From NCBI RefSeq assembly GCF_046254955.1, contig NZ_JBJXRG010000001.1, positions 186,001 through 250,000 of the forward strand: 64,000 nucleotides of DNA. The letters are read 5' to 3'. Of this stretch, positions 53,154-61,668 are shown piece after piece. This stretch comes from Qipengyuania_C sp046254955 (GTDB lineage: Bacteria > Pseudomonadota > Alphaproteobacteria > Sphingomonadales > Sphingomonadaceae). Below the pieces are notes generated by a model that had not been told where the DNA came from, made no database searches, and worked only from the letters and a program-made list of their open reading frames with translations. How positions within the stretch are numbered: the first letter of the stretch is position 1; each line of letters opens with the position of its first letter. The translations under genes and the position numbers were made by a program.

Positions 53154-54153
53154 CAACGCGATCGCTCTTGCCGCCTGTTCAATGAGCTTGCATGAGATTG
53201 TGATGCGCAATCCCGATGGCGAAATCATTACTGGATCACTTGAGAGCTCCGGCCGCCTCGACAAGCTCTTGGCCGAGGCGACGGACCTTTCGCGGGCGCG
53301 GGTTCAGGCACTGATCGCCGATGGCATGATCGAGGTCGACGGACAGACCGCGACGAGCGCCTCCGCCAAGGTTGCAGCGGGGGCCGCATTCCGGATCACA
53401 GTCCCCCCGCCCGAACCGCTTGCTGCCGAGCCGCAGGATATCCCGCTGGATATCGCATATGAGGACGAGCACCTCATCGTGGTCAACAAGCCTGCCGGGA
53501 TGGTGGTTCATCCTGCCGCCGGCAATGCGGACGGCACCTTGGTCAACGCGCTGTTGCATCATTGCGGCGGCTCCTTGAGCGGGATCGGCGGCGTCGCCCG
53601 GCCCGGGATCGTCCACCGGATCGACAAGGGCACTTCAGGCTTGCTGGTGGTCGCGAAATCCGACGCGGCGCATGAAGGTCTGGCAAGACAATTCGCGGAT
53701 CACAGCATTGTCCGGCGTTATCTCGCGATATCTGCGGGTCATCTCGCGAGGTCTGAGGGCAAAATCGTCGGCCGAATCGGCCGCTCCGACGCGAATCGCA
53801 AGAAAATGGCGATTTTGCCGGACGATTCGAAGCGCGGAAAAGACGCCGTCACGCATTATAAATTGCTGAGAAAACTGCGCGAATGCTCGCTGATCGAGTG
53901 CCGTCTGGAGACCGGGCGAACGCATCAGGTCCGGGTTCACTGTGCGTCAATCGGCCATGCGCTATTGGGAGATCCGGTGTATGGACGCACTCCCGCTGCT
54001 TTGCGTAGCATTCTCAAGGAGTTGGGCTTTGCCCGCCAGGCACTCCACGCGGCGCAACTGGGCTTTGTCCATCCAGTGACGGGAGAAAAGGTGCAATTCG
54101 AGGCGGAATTACCCGCCGATATGCAGGAACTAATCGACCAAACCGCACGTTGA
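53146..54153 (+). CDS. rluD: RluA-family pseudouridine synthase, RluD-like
   Basis: A 335-residue enzyme with an S4 domain (RLDKLLAEATDLSRARVQAL) and catalytic domain: IVVNKPAGMVVHPAAGN, HRIDKGTSG with Asp160, LETGRTHQVRVHCASIGH. This layout matches RluD, which modifies helix 69 of 23S rRNA. The start is uncertain: ATG 53146 overlaps the upstream gene, while ATG 53182 and 53203 are further in frame and would still keep the S4 domain. It precedes rpoH on the same strand. Confidence 0.9.
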   Translation: MSSNAIALAACSMSLHEIVMRNPDGEIITGSLESSGRLDKLLAEATDLSRARVQALIADGMIEVDGQTATSASAKVAAGAAFRITVPPPEPLAAEPQDIPLDIAYEDEHLIVVNKPAGMVVHPAAGNADGTLVNALLHHCGGSLSGIGGVARPGIVHRIDKGTSGLLVVAKSDAAHEGLARQFADHSIVRRYLAISAGHLARSEGKIVGRIGRSDANRKKMAILPDDSKRGKDAVTHYKLLRKLRECSLIECRLETGRTHQVRVHCASIGHALLGDPVYGRTPAALRSILKELGFARQALHAAQLGFVHPVTGEKVQFEAELPADMQELIDQTAR

Positions 54154-54275
54154 AATCGATGAAAAGCGCTGCAAAAATCGGAAAAGCCGTCTATATGTAA
54201 CCAAGTGGCCCGAAAGAACGGATGCCCATCAGGGGTCCGGCGCAGTGGGTCGACGCTAGAAAGGTCAGGGTTTAC

Positions 54276-55187
54276 GTGAATAACAACAAAGGACCATCGG
54301 TCCCCGCACTCGGCGGCGAAGCGAGCCTCAATCGCTACATGGCCGAAATCAAGAAATATCCGGTACTGACGGCCGAGCAGGAATACATGCTCGCCAAGCG
54401 CTATGCCGAACATGAAGATCCCGAAGCGGCCGCACAGCTGGTGCAGAGCCACCTGCGGCTCGTGGCGAAGATCGCCATGGGCTATCGCGGCTATGGCCTG
54501 CCGGTTTCCGATCTCATTTCGGAAGGCAATGTCGGTCTGATGCAGGGCGTTAAGAAATTCGAACCCGATCGCGGCTTCCGCCTCGCGACATACGCGATGT
54601 GGTGGATCAAGGCCTCGATCCAGGAATTCATCCTGCGCAGCTGGTCGCTCGTGAAAATGGGCACCACCGCGGCCCAGAAGAAGCTGTTCTTCAACCTTCG
54701 CCGGATGAAGAAGCAGCTCGAAGCCTACGAAGACAGCGACCTGCATCCCGACGATGTGAAGAAGATCGCAACCGATCTCGGTGTGCCCGAGCAGGAAGTG
54801 ATCAACATGAACCGCCGGATGATGATGGGCGGCGATGGCTCGCTCAACACGCCGATGCGCAATGGCGAAGACGGTTCGGGCGAATGGCAGGACTGGCTGA
54901 CCGATGATCGTCCGCTGCAGGACGAGACCGTGGCGGACGCCGAAGAGGCAGAAGTGCGCCACGACATGCTGCTGGAAGCGATGGACAGCCTCAACGACCG
55001 CGAGAAGCACATTCTTTCGGAACGCCGCCTGACCGAAGATCCACAGACGCTCGAAGAGCTTTCAAAGGTCTACGATGTCAGCCGCGAGCGGATCCGCCAG
55101 ATCGAAGTCCGCGCGTTCGAGAAGCTGCAGAAGGCGATGCACCGCATTGCCGGCGAGCGCCTGCTGCCGAGCGCCGAGTTCGGCTGA
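54276..55187 (+). CDS. rpoH: RNA polymerase sigma-32 factor
   Basis: A 303-residue heat-shock sigma factor. Region 2 is clear (SHLRLVAKIAMGYRGYGLPV, YAMWWIKASIQEFILRSWS), the RpoH box QKKLFFNLRRMKKQ follows, and region 4 ends with YDVSRERIRQIEVRAFEKLQ. GTG 54276 gives MNNNKGPSVPALGG, which matches related proteins; an ATG at 54222 would add 18 residues without family support. Preceded by an untranslated stretch of more than 120 bases after rluD. Controls heat-shock genes, probably including clpB in this window. Confidence 0.94.
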   Translation: MNNNKGPSVPALGGEASLNRYMAEIKKYPVLTAEQEYMLAKRYAEHEDPEAAAQLVQSHLRLVAKIAMGYRGYGLPVSDLISEGNVGLMQGVKKFEPDRGFRLATYAMWWIKASIQEFILRSWSLVKMGTTAAQKKLFFNLRRMKKQLEAYEDSDLHPDDVKKIATDLGVPEQEVINMNRRMMMGGDGSLNTPMRNGEDGSGEWQDWLTDDRPLQDETVADAEEAEVRHDMLLEAMDSLNDREKHILSERRLTEDPQTLEELSKVYDVSRERIRQIEVRAFEKLQKAMHRIAGERLLPSAEFG

Positions 55188-55212
55188 GAATTTAGCTCAA
55201 TCTGATTCAGGA

Positions 55213-55240
55213 GGGCCGGGCGTTTCGTCCGGCCTTTTTT
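55213..55240 (+). terminator. Terminator of rpoH
   Basis: GGCCGGGCG (55214-55222) pairs with CGTCCGGCC (55226-55234) with one G-U pair around a 3-base loop and is followed by TTTTTT. It lies 26 bases after the rpoH stop. Confidence 0.85.
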
Positions 55241-55267
55241 CGTTACTCGACGCTTGCGCGAAGACAA

Positions 55268-56611
55268 CTACTCCGCAGCTGCCAAATCAAGCACCGCAGC
55301 AACCATGGATCGAGCTCCCAACGTAATCGATTCGCGCGGGGCGACCTTGAACAGCGGAGAATGATGCGAAGGAATAGCAGGCCCGCCGGCTGCTGCCGCA
55401 GCAAACGCTTCAGGCGGGGTTCCGCCAACAGCATAGAAATATCCCGGCACGCCGAGTTCATTGGTTACGAACTCGCCGAAGTCTTCCGATCCCATTCCCT
55501 CTTGCTTACCTTCGATCAGGGTATCCTCGCCAAATGCCTCGCGCAAAGTCGCATTCAGACGTTCTGCCAGCGCCCTGTCGTTGCGGACCTCCGCAGTTCC
55601 TTCGACTACTTCCATAAAAGGCAGCATATTTTCCGGGAGGCCATGCGCGCGTCCGATATTGACTGCAATCCGCTCAATGGCGGCGAGAGCCTGTTCGCGC
55701 GAGGCTTTTGAGTTGGCCCGTACCGTGATCTGCAAGTCAGCCCGGTCAGAAATGATGTTATGTTTCGTCCCAGAGTTGAAGGCTCCCACGGTCACCACAA
55801 CAGGCTCCAACGGCGCAAATTCGCGACTGTCGATTGATTGTAGCGCAGTCACAATCTGCGCCCCAATATACACTGGATCACGGCCAGCATGGGGGAATGC
55901 ACCATGCGCGCCAATTCCAGAAACGGTGAGATTGACCGCATCCGATGTGGAAGTCGAAATACCCAATGTGGAACCCAACTTGCCAGTCGGAAGGGCCGAA
56001 GCGACGTGGAAGGCAAGCGCATAGTCTGGCGTTCCAAAACGTTCGTATAGGCCATCCTCGATCATCGCCTTCGCCCCGCTGAGCCGCTCTTCAGCAGGTT
56101 GCACAACAAACATGATGGTACCACGCCAATGATCACGCAAGGCCATCAACCGCCGTGCAGTCCCTACCAGTGAGGTGATGTGCACATCATGTCCGCAGGC
56201 ATGCATGACTGGGTATTCTTGCCCATTCAATCCGGCCTGAACCGCCTGTGAGGCATAGCTGAGGCCCGACGCTTCCCTTACAGGCAATCCATCCATATCT
56301 GCCCGCAGCAAGATGAGGGGACCATCGCCATTGCGCAGCATGCCGACAACGCCGGTCCGGCCAATCCCTTCTGTCACTTCCAGCCCAGCCGAGCGTAGCT
56401 CTGCTGCCATTCGTGCAGCGGTGTTCGTTTCAAGAAATGAAAGTTCGGGATTGCGGTGAAAATGGAGAAACAGCTCCTCCAGATGCTCGTCATAGTCCGC
56501 TGAGACTGCCTCGCGCACAGCCTCCGCGGCAGAGGGATCTTGCGCTTGAGCTGGTACCGCCGAGGCCAGTCCCAGTGATGAGAATACCAAAATTGCGCGT
56601 GATAGTGCCAA
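55268..56611 (-). CDS. Secreted M20-family amidohydrolase
   Basis: A 447-residue metallohydrolase of the M20 amidohydrolase (IAA-amino acid hydrolase/carboxypeptidase) group. A signal peptide ends with ASAVPAQA before QD, so it is exported. LHFHRNPELSFLET, LLRADMDGLPV, HACGHDVH, VVQPAEE and EGMGSEDFGEF supply the usual metal and catalytic residues. The start TTG 56611 has AGAGG five bases upstream; the longer frame from 56707 lacks a good start. Likely cleaves N-acyl amino acids or short peptides in the periplasm. Confidence 0.88.
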   Translation of the reverse strand: MALSRAILVFSSLGLASAVPAQAQDPSAAEAVREAVSADYDEHLEELFLHFHRNPELSFLETNTAARMAAELRSAGLEVTEGIGRTGVVGMLRNGDGPLILLRADMDGLPVREASGLSYASQAVQAGLNGQEYPVMHACGHDVHITSLVGTARRLMALRDHWRGTIMFVVQPAEERLSGAKAMIEDGLYERFGTPDYALAFHVASALPTGKLGSTLGISTSTSDAVNLTVSGIGAHGAFPHAGRDPVYIGAQIVTALQSIDSREFAPLEPVVVTVGAFNSGTKHNIISDRADLQITVRANSKASREQALAAIERIAVNIGRAHGLPENMLPFMEVVEGTAEVRNDRALAERLNATLREAFGEDTLIEGKQEGMGSEDFGEFVTNELGVPGYFYAVGGTPPEAFAAAAAGGPAIPSHHSPLFKVAPRESITLGARSMVAAVLDLAAAE

Positions 56612-56791
56612 GATTACCTCTTTTCTTGAGAGACGTCCCACGCGAATAGACAGGGCTGATCGACGATAACAAGCAGCAAAAATGCTAAATTCGGTCTCCC
56701 TGAGCACGCACTCGCAAACTCCCGCTCAAGCAGACCGGGAGAAACTGTCACTCGGCTTGCAAGCAAGCATTATCTCGCTAACCATTGGGTC

Positions 56792-57460
56792 ATGACACGC
56801 GTCCTCACTTGGCTGGCGAAAGGCATCCTGCTGTTCCTGGCGGCGAGCTTCCTGCTGGTCGTATTGTTCCGCTATGTGCCAGTGCCCTTCACGGCGACAA
56901 TGGCGATGGACGAAAACTCAGTCACCAAGGATTGGGAGCCGCTTTCCAACATCGACCGCAACCTCGTGCGCGCGGTGATCGCGGCGGAGGACAGCAAGTT
57001 CTGCCAGCACGGCGGCTTCGATACGGTGGCGATCGCCAAGGCGGCGGCGGAAAATGCCACAGGCGGGCGCATCCGCGGCGGATCGACGATCAGCCAGCAG
57101 ACCGCCAAAAACGTGTTCCTATGGCAAGGCGGCGGCTATTTCCGTAAAGGAATGGAGGCCTGGTTCACTTTTCTGATCGAGCAGATGTGGGGCAAGCGGC
57201 GGATCATGGAAGTCTATCTCAATGTCGCGGAGACCGGGATCGGCACCTATGGCGCGCAGGCCGGCGCAAAGCGGTATTATGGCAAGTCCGCTGCGCGGCT
57301 CAGCCCGGCGGAAGCGGCGCGCATGGCCGCTGCCCTGCCCCTCCCGAAAAAGCGCGAGGTGACCAGCCCTTCCGGCTGGCTGGCGCGTCACGGGCGAACA
57401 ATTGCTGTGCGGATCAATGTCGTGGCGCGTGACGGGCTCGACGCCTGCGTCTACGAATAG
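56792..57460 (+). CDS. mtgA: Monofunctional peptidoglycan glycosyltransferase
   Basis: A 222-residue GT51 enzyme that polymerises lipid II into glycan strands. An N-terminal anchor helix (about 9-26) is followed by RAVIAAEDSKFCQHGGFD with the catalytic Glu, then GGSTISQQTAKNVFLW and EVYLNVAETG. There is no transpeptidase domain, which marks it as MtgA. Five bases separate it from the zinc exporter gene. Confidence 0.93.
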   Translation: MTRVLTWLAKGILLFLAASFLLVVLFRYVPVPFTATMAMDENSVTKDWEPLSNIDRNLVRAVIAAEDSKFCQHGGFDTVAIAKAAAENATGGRIRGGSTISQQTAKNVFLWQGGGYFRKGMEAWFTFLIEQMWGKRRIMEVYLNVAETGIGTYGAQAGAKRYYGKSAARLSPAEAARMAAALPLPKKREVTSPSGWLARHGRTIAVRINVVARDGLDACVYE

Positions 57461-57465
57461 CAGCA

Positions 57466-58389
57466 ATGGGGGCGCATCACTCGCACAATCATGACCACGC
57501 GCATGGTCACTCGCACGGGCACTCGCATGCTCCTGCAGACTTTGGCCGTGCTTTCGCTATCGGTGTCACACTCAACCTCGCCTTCGTTGTGGTCGAGGCG
57601 ACATTCGGCTTCCTCTCCGGATCGATGGCGCTAGTCGCCGATGCTGGCCACAACCTGTCCGACGTGCTGGCGCTGCTGTTGGCGTGGGCGGCATCCGTCG
57701 CGGCCAAGAAGCCGCCGTCTGCGCGTTTCACCTATGGCTACAAAAGCTCGACCATCCTCGCCGCATTCGCCAATGCGATGCTGCTGCTGGTGGCGATCGG
57801 CGCAATCCTGTTCGAGACAATTCACCGCATGGTCGATCCGGTCGAGCCGCAAGGGATGGTGATGATCTGGGTCGCCGGCGTGGGCGTGGTAATCAACACG
57901 GCGACGGCGCTACTGTTCATGCGCGGACGCAAGCAGGACCTCAACATCCGCGGCGCTTACCTCCATATGGCGGCGGATGCGCTGGTCTCGGTCGGCGTGG
58001 TGATCGCGGGCATTCTGATCCTGCTGACCGGCATGGCAATCATCGATTCATTGGTGAGCCTGGTGATCGTGGCGGTGATCGCCTGGGGCACATGGGGTCT
58101 GCTGAAAGACAGCGTGAAGATGGGGATGCTGGCGGTTCCCGATGGCGTGGATGAAGGCGCTGTGCGTGCCTATTTCGCAGGGCTGGACGGGGTTGCGGCG
58201 GTGCATGATCTCCACATCTGGCCGATGTCGACCACCGAAACTGCGCTGACCGCGCACCTCGTCATGCCGGGCGGCCATCCGGGTGACGCGTTTCTGGCCG
58301 AGATCGCGCACGAGCTAGACCATCACCACAGCATCGGCCATGCGACGGTTCAGGTGGAGCAGGATCGGGAATGCGCGGGTGGGTGTTGA
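57466..58389 (+). CDS. CDF-family zinc/divalent metal exporter (ZitB/CzcD-like)
   Basis: A 307-residue, six-helix cation diffusion facilitator. The first 25 residues are His-rich. The transport site has Asp59, His62 and Asp66 (ADAGHNLSD) and His167 with Asp171 (HMAAD). A cytoplasmic ferredoxin-like domain contains VHDLHIWPMSTTETALTAH, and the C-terminus holds two Cys. Exports Zn and perhaps Cd or Co in exchange for protons. Follows mtgA closely, but probably only shares its transcript. Confidence 0.93.
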   Translation: MGAHHSHNHDHAHGHSHGHSHAPADFGRAFAIGVTLNLAFVVVEATFGFLSGSMALVADAGHNLSDVLALLLAWAASVAAKKPPSARFTYGYKSSTILAAFANAMLLLVAIGAILFETIHRMVDPVEPQGMVMIWVAGVGVVINTATALLFMRGRKQDLNIRGAYLHMAADALVSVGVVIAGILILLTGMAIIDSLVSLVIVAVIAWGTWGLLKDSVKMGMLAVPDGVDEGAVRAYFAGLDGVAAVHDLHIWPMSTTETALTAHLVMPGGHPGDAFLAEIAHELDHHHSIGHATVQVEQDRECAGGC

Positions 58390-58392
58390 GAT

Positions 58393-59358
58393 CTAGAGAC
58401 TGGTGTCGAATACAACCTCAATCAAACCGTTCGTAGACCTTGAGAAAATCTGACCAAAGATCGCCTTCGGATGATCCTTGCGGACCGCCTCCAAAATCTT
58501 TCTCATCACAAACTGATCATTCGCCGGTGGAAGTAATCCCAGCAACTCAACTCCCGACTGCGTAAGAAGCATAATCGGAAAACCTATCTTCTCCGGCCCA
58601 TCGGGAATGTGCAAAAGACCGACAACCTTACCGTTTGGGAACGCATATTGATCATCATCCAGTTTTCTGGCCAGTCGTGAACTCTCTCCAGGAGCATCCA
58701 GCGAAATTCCCCAATCTCCTAGTAATTTAGCTTTCGAGAAAAGTTCGCCTTCGTTCCAATCACCACCCACACATGCAATCGCATCACCGTTAGCGACCCA
58801 TTTGGAAAGGTCTTGAAACGTCCGCGCGACGTTTGGAGGTAGCTCAGACACTAATCGCAAGGTACGAAAAGAGTACGTTCCGGGATCCCGAAACTCACCC
58901 GCCAGAATTTGTGCCCAGATTGTCTGCATTTCCGGACTTGAAACATCTTCTGCAAATGAGGTGAACTTCCGCCTCCAATCGTCATCAATGTCGCTGGGTG
59001 GCGGTTCGATTTCGCCGCCTACCCTTTCCTCAATTAATGAACCCGCTTGAGCGACAATACTCTCAAGATTCTGTTGCTTCAGAACTTGATCACCATAGAA
59101 ACGCTCGACGGCGCGCTCAACTTGTTGAGGATCGGACACGATCTTTTCAAGCGCAGCCCTGGCGAGTCCGTCGCTTACGATCGCCTTGCCTCTCGCAAGG
59201 TCGGCCTCTTCTGTAACCGACCTATAGAGTTCGGGTGCAAGGCGTTTGCCAACAAAACGCAACATCATGGCATGCGTTTTTTCGCGCCACGTAGAGGGAA
59301 GCATTCCCACGCATGTTTCGAGAACTTCGGGAAGCTGGCTTGTTGAATCTTCAGTCAC
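58393..59358 (-). CDS. DUF2806-domain protein
   Basis: A 321-residue, soluble, mainly helical protein. The middle segment PEMQTIWAQILAGEF followed by YSFRTLRLVSELP is what I recognise as the DUF2806 pattern; function is unknown. Base composition looks lower than in neighbours (32 G+C of 60 at 58741-58800), a hint of acquisition. It is a single gene, convergent with the zinc exporter and 69 bases upstream of the clpX stop. Such isolated DUF genes are sometimes defence-related, but nothing here shows that. Confidence 0.75.
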   Translation of the reverse strand: MTEDSTSQLPEVLETCVGMLPSTWREKTHAMMLRFVGKRLAPELYRSVTEEADLARGKAIVSDGLARAALEKIVSDPQQVERAVERFYGDQVLKQQNLESIVAQAGSLIEERVGGEIEPPPSDIDDDWRRKFTSFAEDVSSPEMQTIWAQILAGEFRDPGTYSFRTLRLVSELPPNVARTFQDLSKWVANGDAIACVGGDWNEGELFSKAKLLGDWGISLDAPGESSRLARKLDDDQYAFPNGKVVGLLHIPDGPEKIGFPIMLLTQSGVELLGLLPPANDQFVMRKILEAVRKDHPKAIFGQIFSRSTNGLIEVVFDTSL

Positions 59359-59427
59359 AAACAGCAGTTTGTGCCACGGTTCAGCTTCAAGTCAAACCAA
59401 GAGAATCTGCAAACGTTCGGAATTAGC

Positions 59428-60699
59428 CTACGCCGCTTCTTCCTTTTCGGCGTCATCGTCATTGGCGAGGACGCGGATCGGTTCCTTCTTTCCCGCCACC
59501 ACATCGCCGTCGATGACGATCTCGGTAACGCCGTCCATATCGGGCAGGTCGAACATCGTATCGAGCAGGATGCCTTCGACAATCGAGCGCAGTCCGCGTG
59601 CACCTGTCTTCCGTTTGATCGCGCGCTCGGCAATCGCTTGCAGCGCATCATCGGTGAAGGTCAATTCGACATCTTCGAGCTCGAACAGCTTGGCGTACTG
59701 CTTGACGATCGCGTTCTTGGGCTGCTGCAGGATCGTGACCAGAGCATCCACATCGAGATCGTGCAGGGTTGCGATAACCGGCAGGCGGCCGACGAATTCG
59801 GGGATCAGGCCAAACTTGAGCAGATCTTCCGGCTCGCTCTTTTCGAGCAGTTCGCCCACGCGGCGCTTGTCCGGATCGGCGACATGCGCACCGAAACCGA
59901 TCGAGCGCTTCTGCAGACGGTCGGCAATGATCTTGTCGAGCCCTGAAAAGGCGCCGCCGCAAATGAACAGGATATTGGTCGTATCGACCTGGAGGAATTC
60001 CTGCTGCGGATGCTTGCGGCCGCCCTGCGGCGGGACGGAAGCCGTGGTGCCTTCCATCAGCTTGAGCAGGGCCTGCTGCACACCCTCGCCCGACACGTCG
60101 CGCGTTATCGAGGGGTTTTCGGCCTTGCGGGTGATCTTGTCGATTTCGTCGATATAGACGATCCCGTGCTGCGCCTTTTCGACGTTATAGTCCGATGATT
60201 GCAGCAGCTTGAGGATAATGTTCTCGACATCCTCGCCGACATAGCCCGCCTCGGTCAGCGTGGTTGCATCGGCCATGGTGAAAGGCACATCGAAAGTGCG
60301 CGCCAGCGTTTGTGCCAGCAACGTCTTGCCCGAACCCGTGGGCCCGACGAGCAGGATGTTCGACTTGGCCAGCTCCACGTCGCCCGCCTTGTTGCTGTGC
60401 TTCAAGCGCTTGTAGTGGTTGTGCACTGCGACCGAGAGTACGCGCTTGGCGCGATCTTGCCCGATCACATAGTCATTCAGCGTGGTGAAGATATCCATTG
60501 GCGTGGGCACTTCGCCCTCTTTGCGGCCTGTGAGGCCCGCCTTGGTTTCTTCGCGGATAATGTCGTTGCACAGCTCGACGCATTCATCGCAGATGAACAC
60601 CGTCGGCCCCGCGATGAGTTTCCTCACCTCGTGCTGCGATTTACCGCAGAAGCTGCAGTACAGCGTACTCTTGCTATCTGTTCCGCTCAATTTCGTCAT
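59428..60699 (-). CDS. clpX: ClpXP protease ATPase subunit ClpX
   Basis: A 423-residue unfoldase that feeds substrates to ClpP. The zinc-binding domain has Cys15, Cys18, Cys37 and Cys40 (CSFC, CDEC); Walker A is GPTGSGKT at 119-126; IVYIDEIDKI is Walker B; the ClpP loop is IGFGA in KRSIGFGAHV. ATG 60699 gives MTKLSGTDSK, the family-like start; the longer frame lacks support. Lies 181 bases after clpP with its own promoter. Confidence 0.96.
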   Translation of the reverse strand: MTKLSGTDSKSTLYCSFCGKSQHEVRKLIAGPTVFICDECVELCNDIIREETKAGLTGRKEGEVPTPMDIFTTLNDYVIGQDRAKRVLSVAVHNHYKRLKHSNKAGDVELAKSNILLVGPTGSGKTLLAQTLARTFDVPFTMADATTLTEAGYVGEDVENIILKLLQSSDYNVEKAQHGIVYIDEIDKITRKAENPSITRDVSGEGVQQALLKLMEGTTASVPPQGGRKHPQQEFLQVDTTNILFICGGAFSGLDKIIADRLQKRSIGFGAHVADPDKRRVGELLEKSEPEDLLKFGLIPEFVGRLPVIATLHDLDVDALVTILQQPKNAIVKQYAKLFELEDVELTFTDDALQAIAERAIKRKTGARGLRSIVEGILLDTMFDLPDMDGVTEIVIDGDVVAGKKEPIRVLANDDDAEKEEAA

Positions 60700-60739
60700 T
60701 TCCCGTTCTTTCGGCCCCGATCCCGCGGAGATTCGCACG

Positions 60740-60767
60740 AGTTTAGAGCCGAAAGGTTGATAATCAA
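60740..60767 (-). promoter_or_regulatory. Probable sigma-70 promoter of clpX
   Basis: On the minus strand TTGATT (60767-60762), a 16-base spacer and TAAACT (60745-60740) give a plausible promoter with about 34 bases of leader. The -35 overlaps the near-palindrome GTTGATAATCAAC (60756-60768), which could be an operator. Confidence 0.4.
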
Positions 60768-60790
60768 CATATTGTGGTAGCAATCACCAC

Positions 60791-60823
60791 TTTCGACAAG
60801 CTGAAGCATGGTGGTTGTCGAAA
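60791..60823. repeat. Inverted repeat between clpP and clpX
   Basis: TTTCGACAA (60791-60799) and TTGTCGAAA (60815-60823) are perfect complements with a 15-base spacer. No T-run follows on the minus strand, so it is not a typical terminator. It may be a regulatory hairpin or a protein-binding site. Confidence 0.6.
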
Positions 60824-60880
60824 TGCTACCCTGTGGATTGCGCGCGTCCCAGCGCGGGTCAAAGGTAGGTTACCGGAGGC

Positions 60881-61579
60881 CTATTCCGGCGCTCCGCCCG
60901 AGCCTTCCTCATCTTCGGATTCGCCCGATTCCGGCCGTGTTTCGAAGACCTTGTCGACCAGGCCGAACTTCATTGCCTCGTCCGCTTCAAGGAAGGTATC
61001 GCGGTCCATCGCCTTCTCGATATCCTCAAGACTTTGGCCGGTATATTTCACATAAAGGTCATTCATACGCGACCTTATGCGCAGGATTTCCTTGGCCTGG
61101 ATCTCGATATCAGAGGCCATGCCACGCGCGCCGCCCGAAGGTTGGTGCACCATGATCCGGGCATTGGGAAGCGCGATCCGCATCCCCGGTTCGCCCGCGG
61201 CCAGGAGGAAACTGCCCATCGATGCGGCCTGGCCGATGCATACAGTCGAAACACGCGGCTTGATGTATTGCATGGTGTCATGGATCGCCATGCCCGCAGT
61301 CACCACGCCGCCGGGCGAGTTGATATACATGCTGATCGGCTTGGAAGGATTTTCGCTTTCGAGGAACAACAACTGCGCCGTGATCAGCGAAGCCATGCCG
61401 TCTTCCACCTGACCCGTGACGAATACGATCCGTTCGCGCAGCAGGCGGCTGAAGATATCGAAGCTCCGTTCGCCGCGGCTGGTCTGTTCGACCACAACGG
61501 GCACGAGCGCTCCGGTTTCCGGGTCACGGGTAAAATGGCCCTGGGTGTTATGTGCGTCGGTGCCGAACAGGTCGATCAT
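60881..61579 (-). CDS. clpP: ATP-dependent Clp protease proteolytic subunit
   Basis: A 232-residue serine protease that forms the ClpP tetradecamer. The triad is Ser120 in GQAASMGSF, His145 in MVHQPSGG and Asp194 in RDTFLEADEA. A 30-residue N-terminal extension precedes VVEQTSRGERSFDIFSRLL. The C-terminus is acidic (ESGESEDEEG). ATG 61579 gives MIDLFGTDAH with GAGGA upstream. It is divergent from the third receptor gene. Confidence 0.96.
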   Translation of the reverse strand: MIDLFGTDAHNTQGHFTRDPETGALVPVVVEQTSRGERSFDIFSRLLRERIVFVTGQVEDGMASLITAQLLFLESENPSKPISMYINSPGGVVTAGMAIHDTMQYIKPRVSTVCIGQAASMGSFLLAAGEPGMRIALPNARIMVHQPSGGARGMASDIEIQAKEILRIRSRMNDLYVKYTGQSLEDIEKAMDRDTFLEADEAMKFGLVDKVFETRPESGESEDEEGSGGAPE

Positions 61580-61668
61580 GGAAGTCCTCGTTAAAAGTTG
61601 GTCGCGCCTATGTCGCCATCCGTGCAAAGATGTTCAAGGGCATTAACGCATTGTGGGAAGATTGCTCC

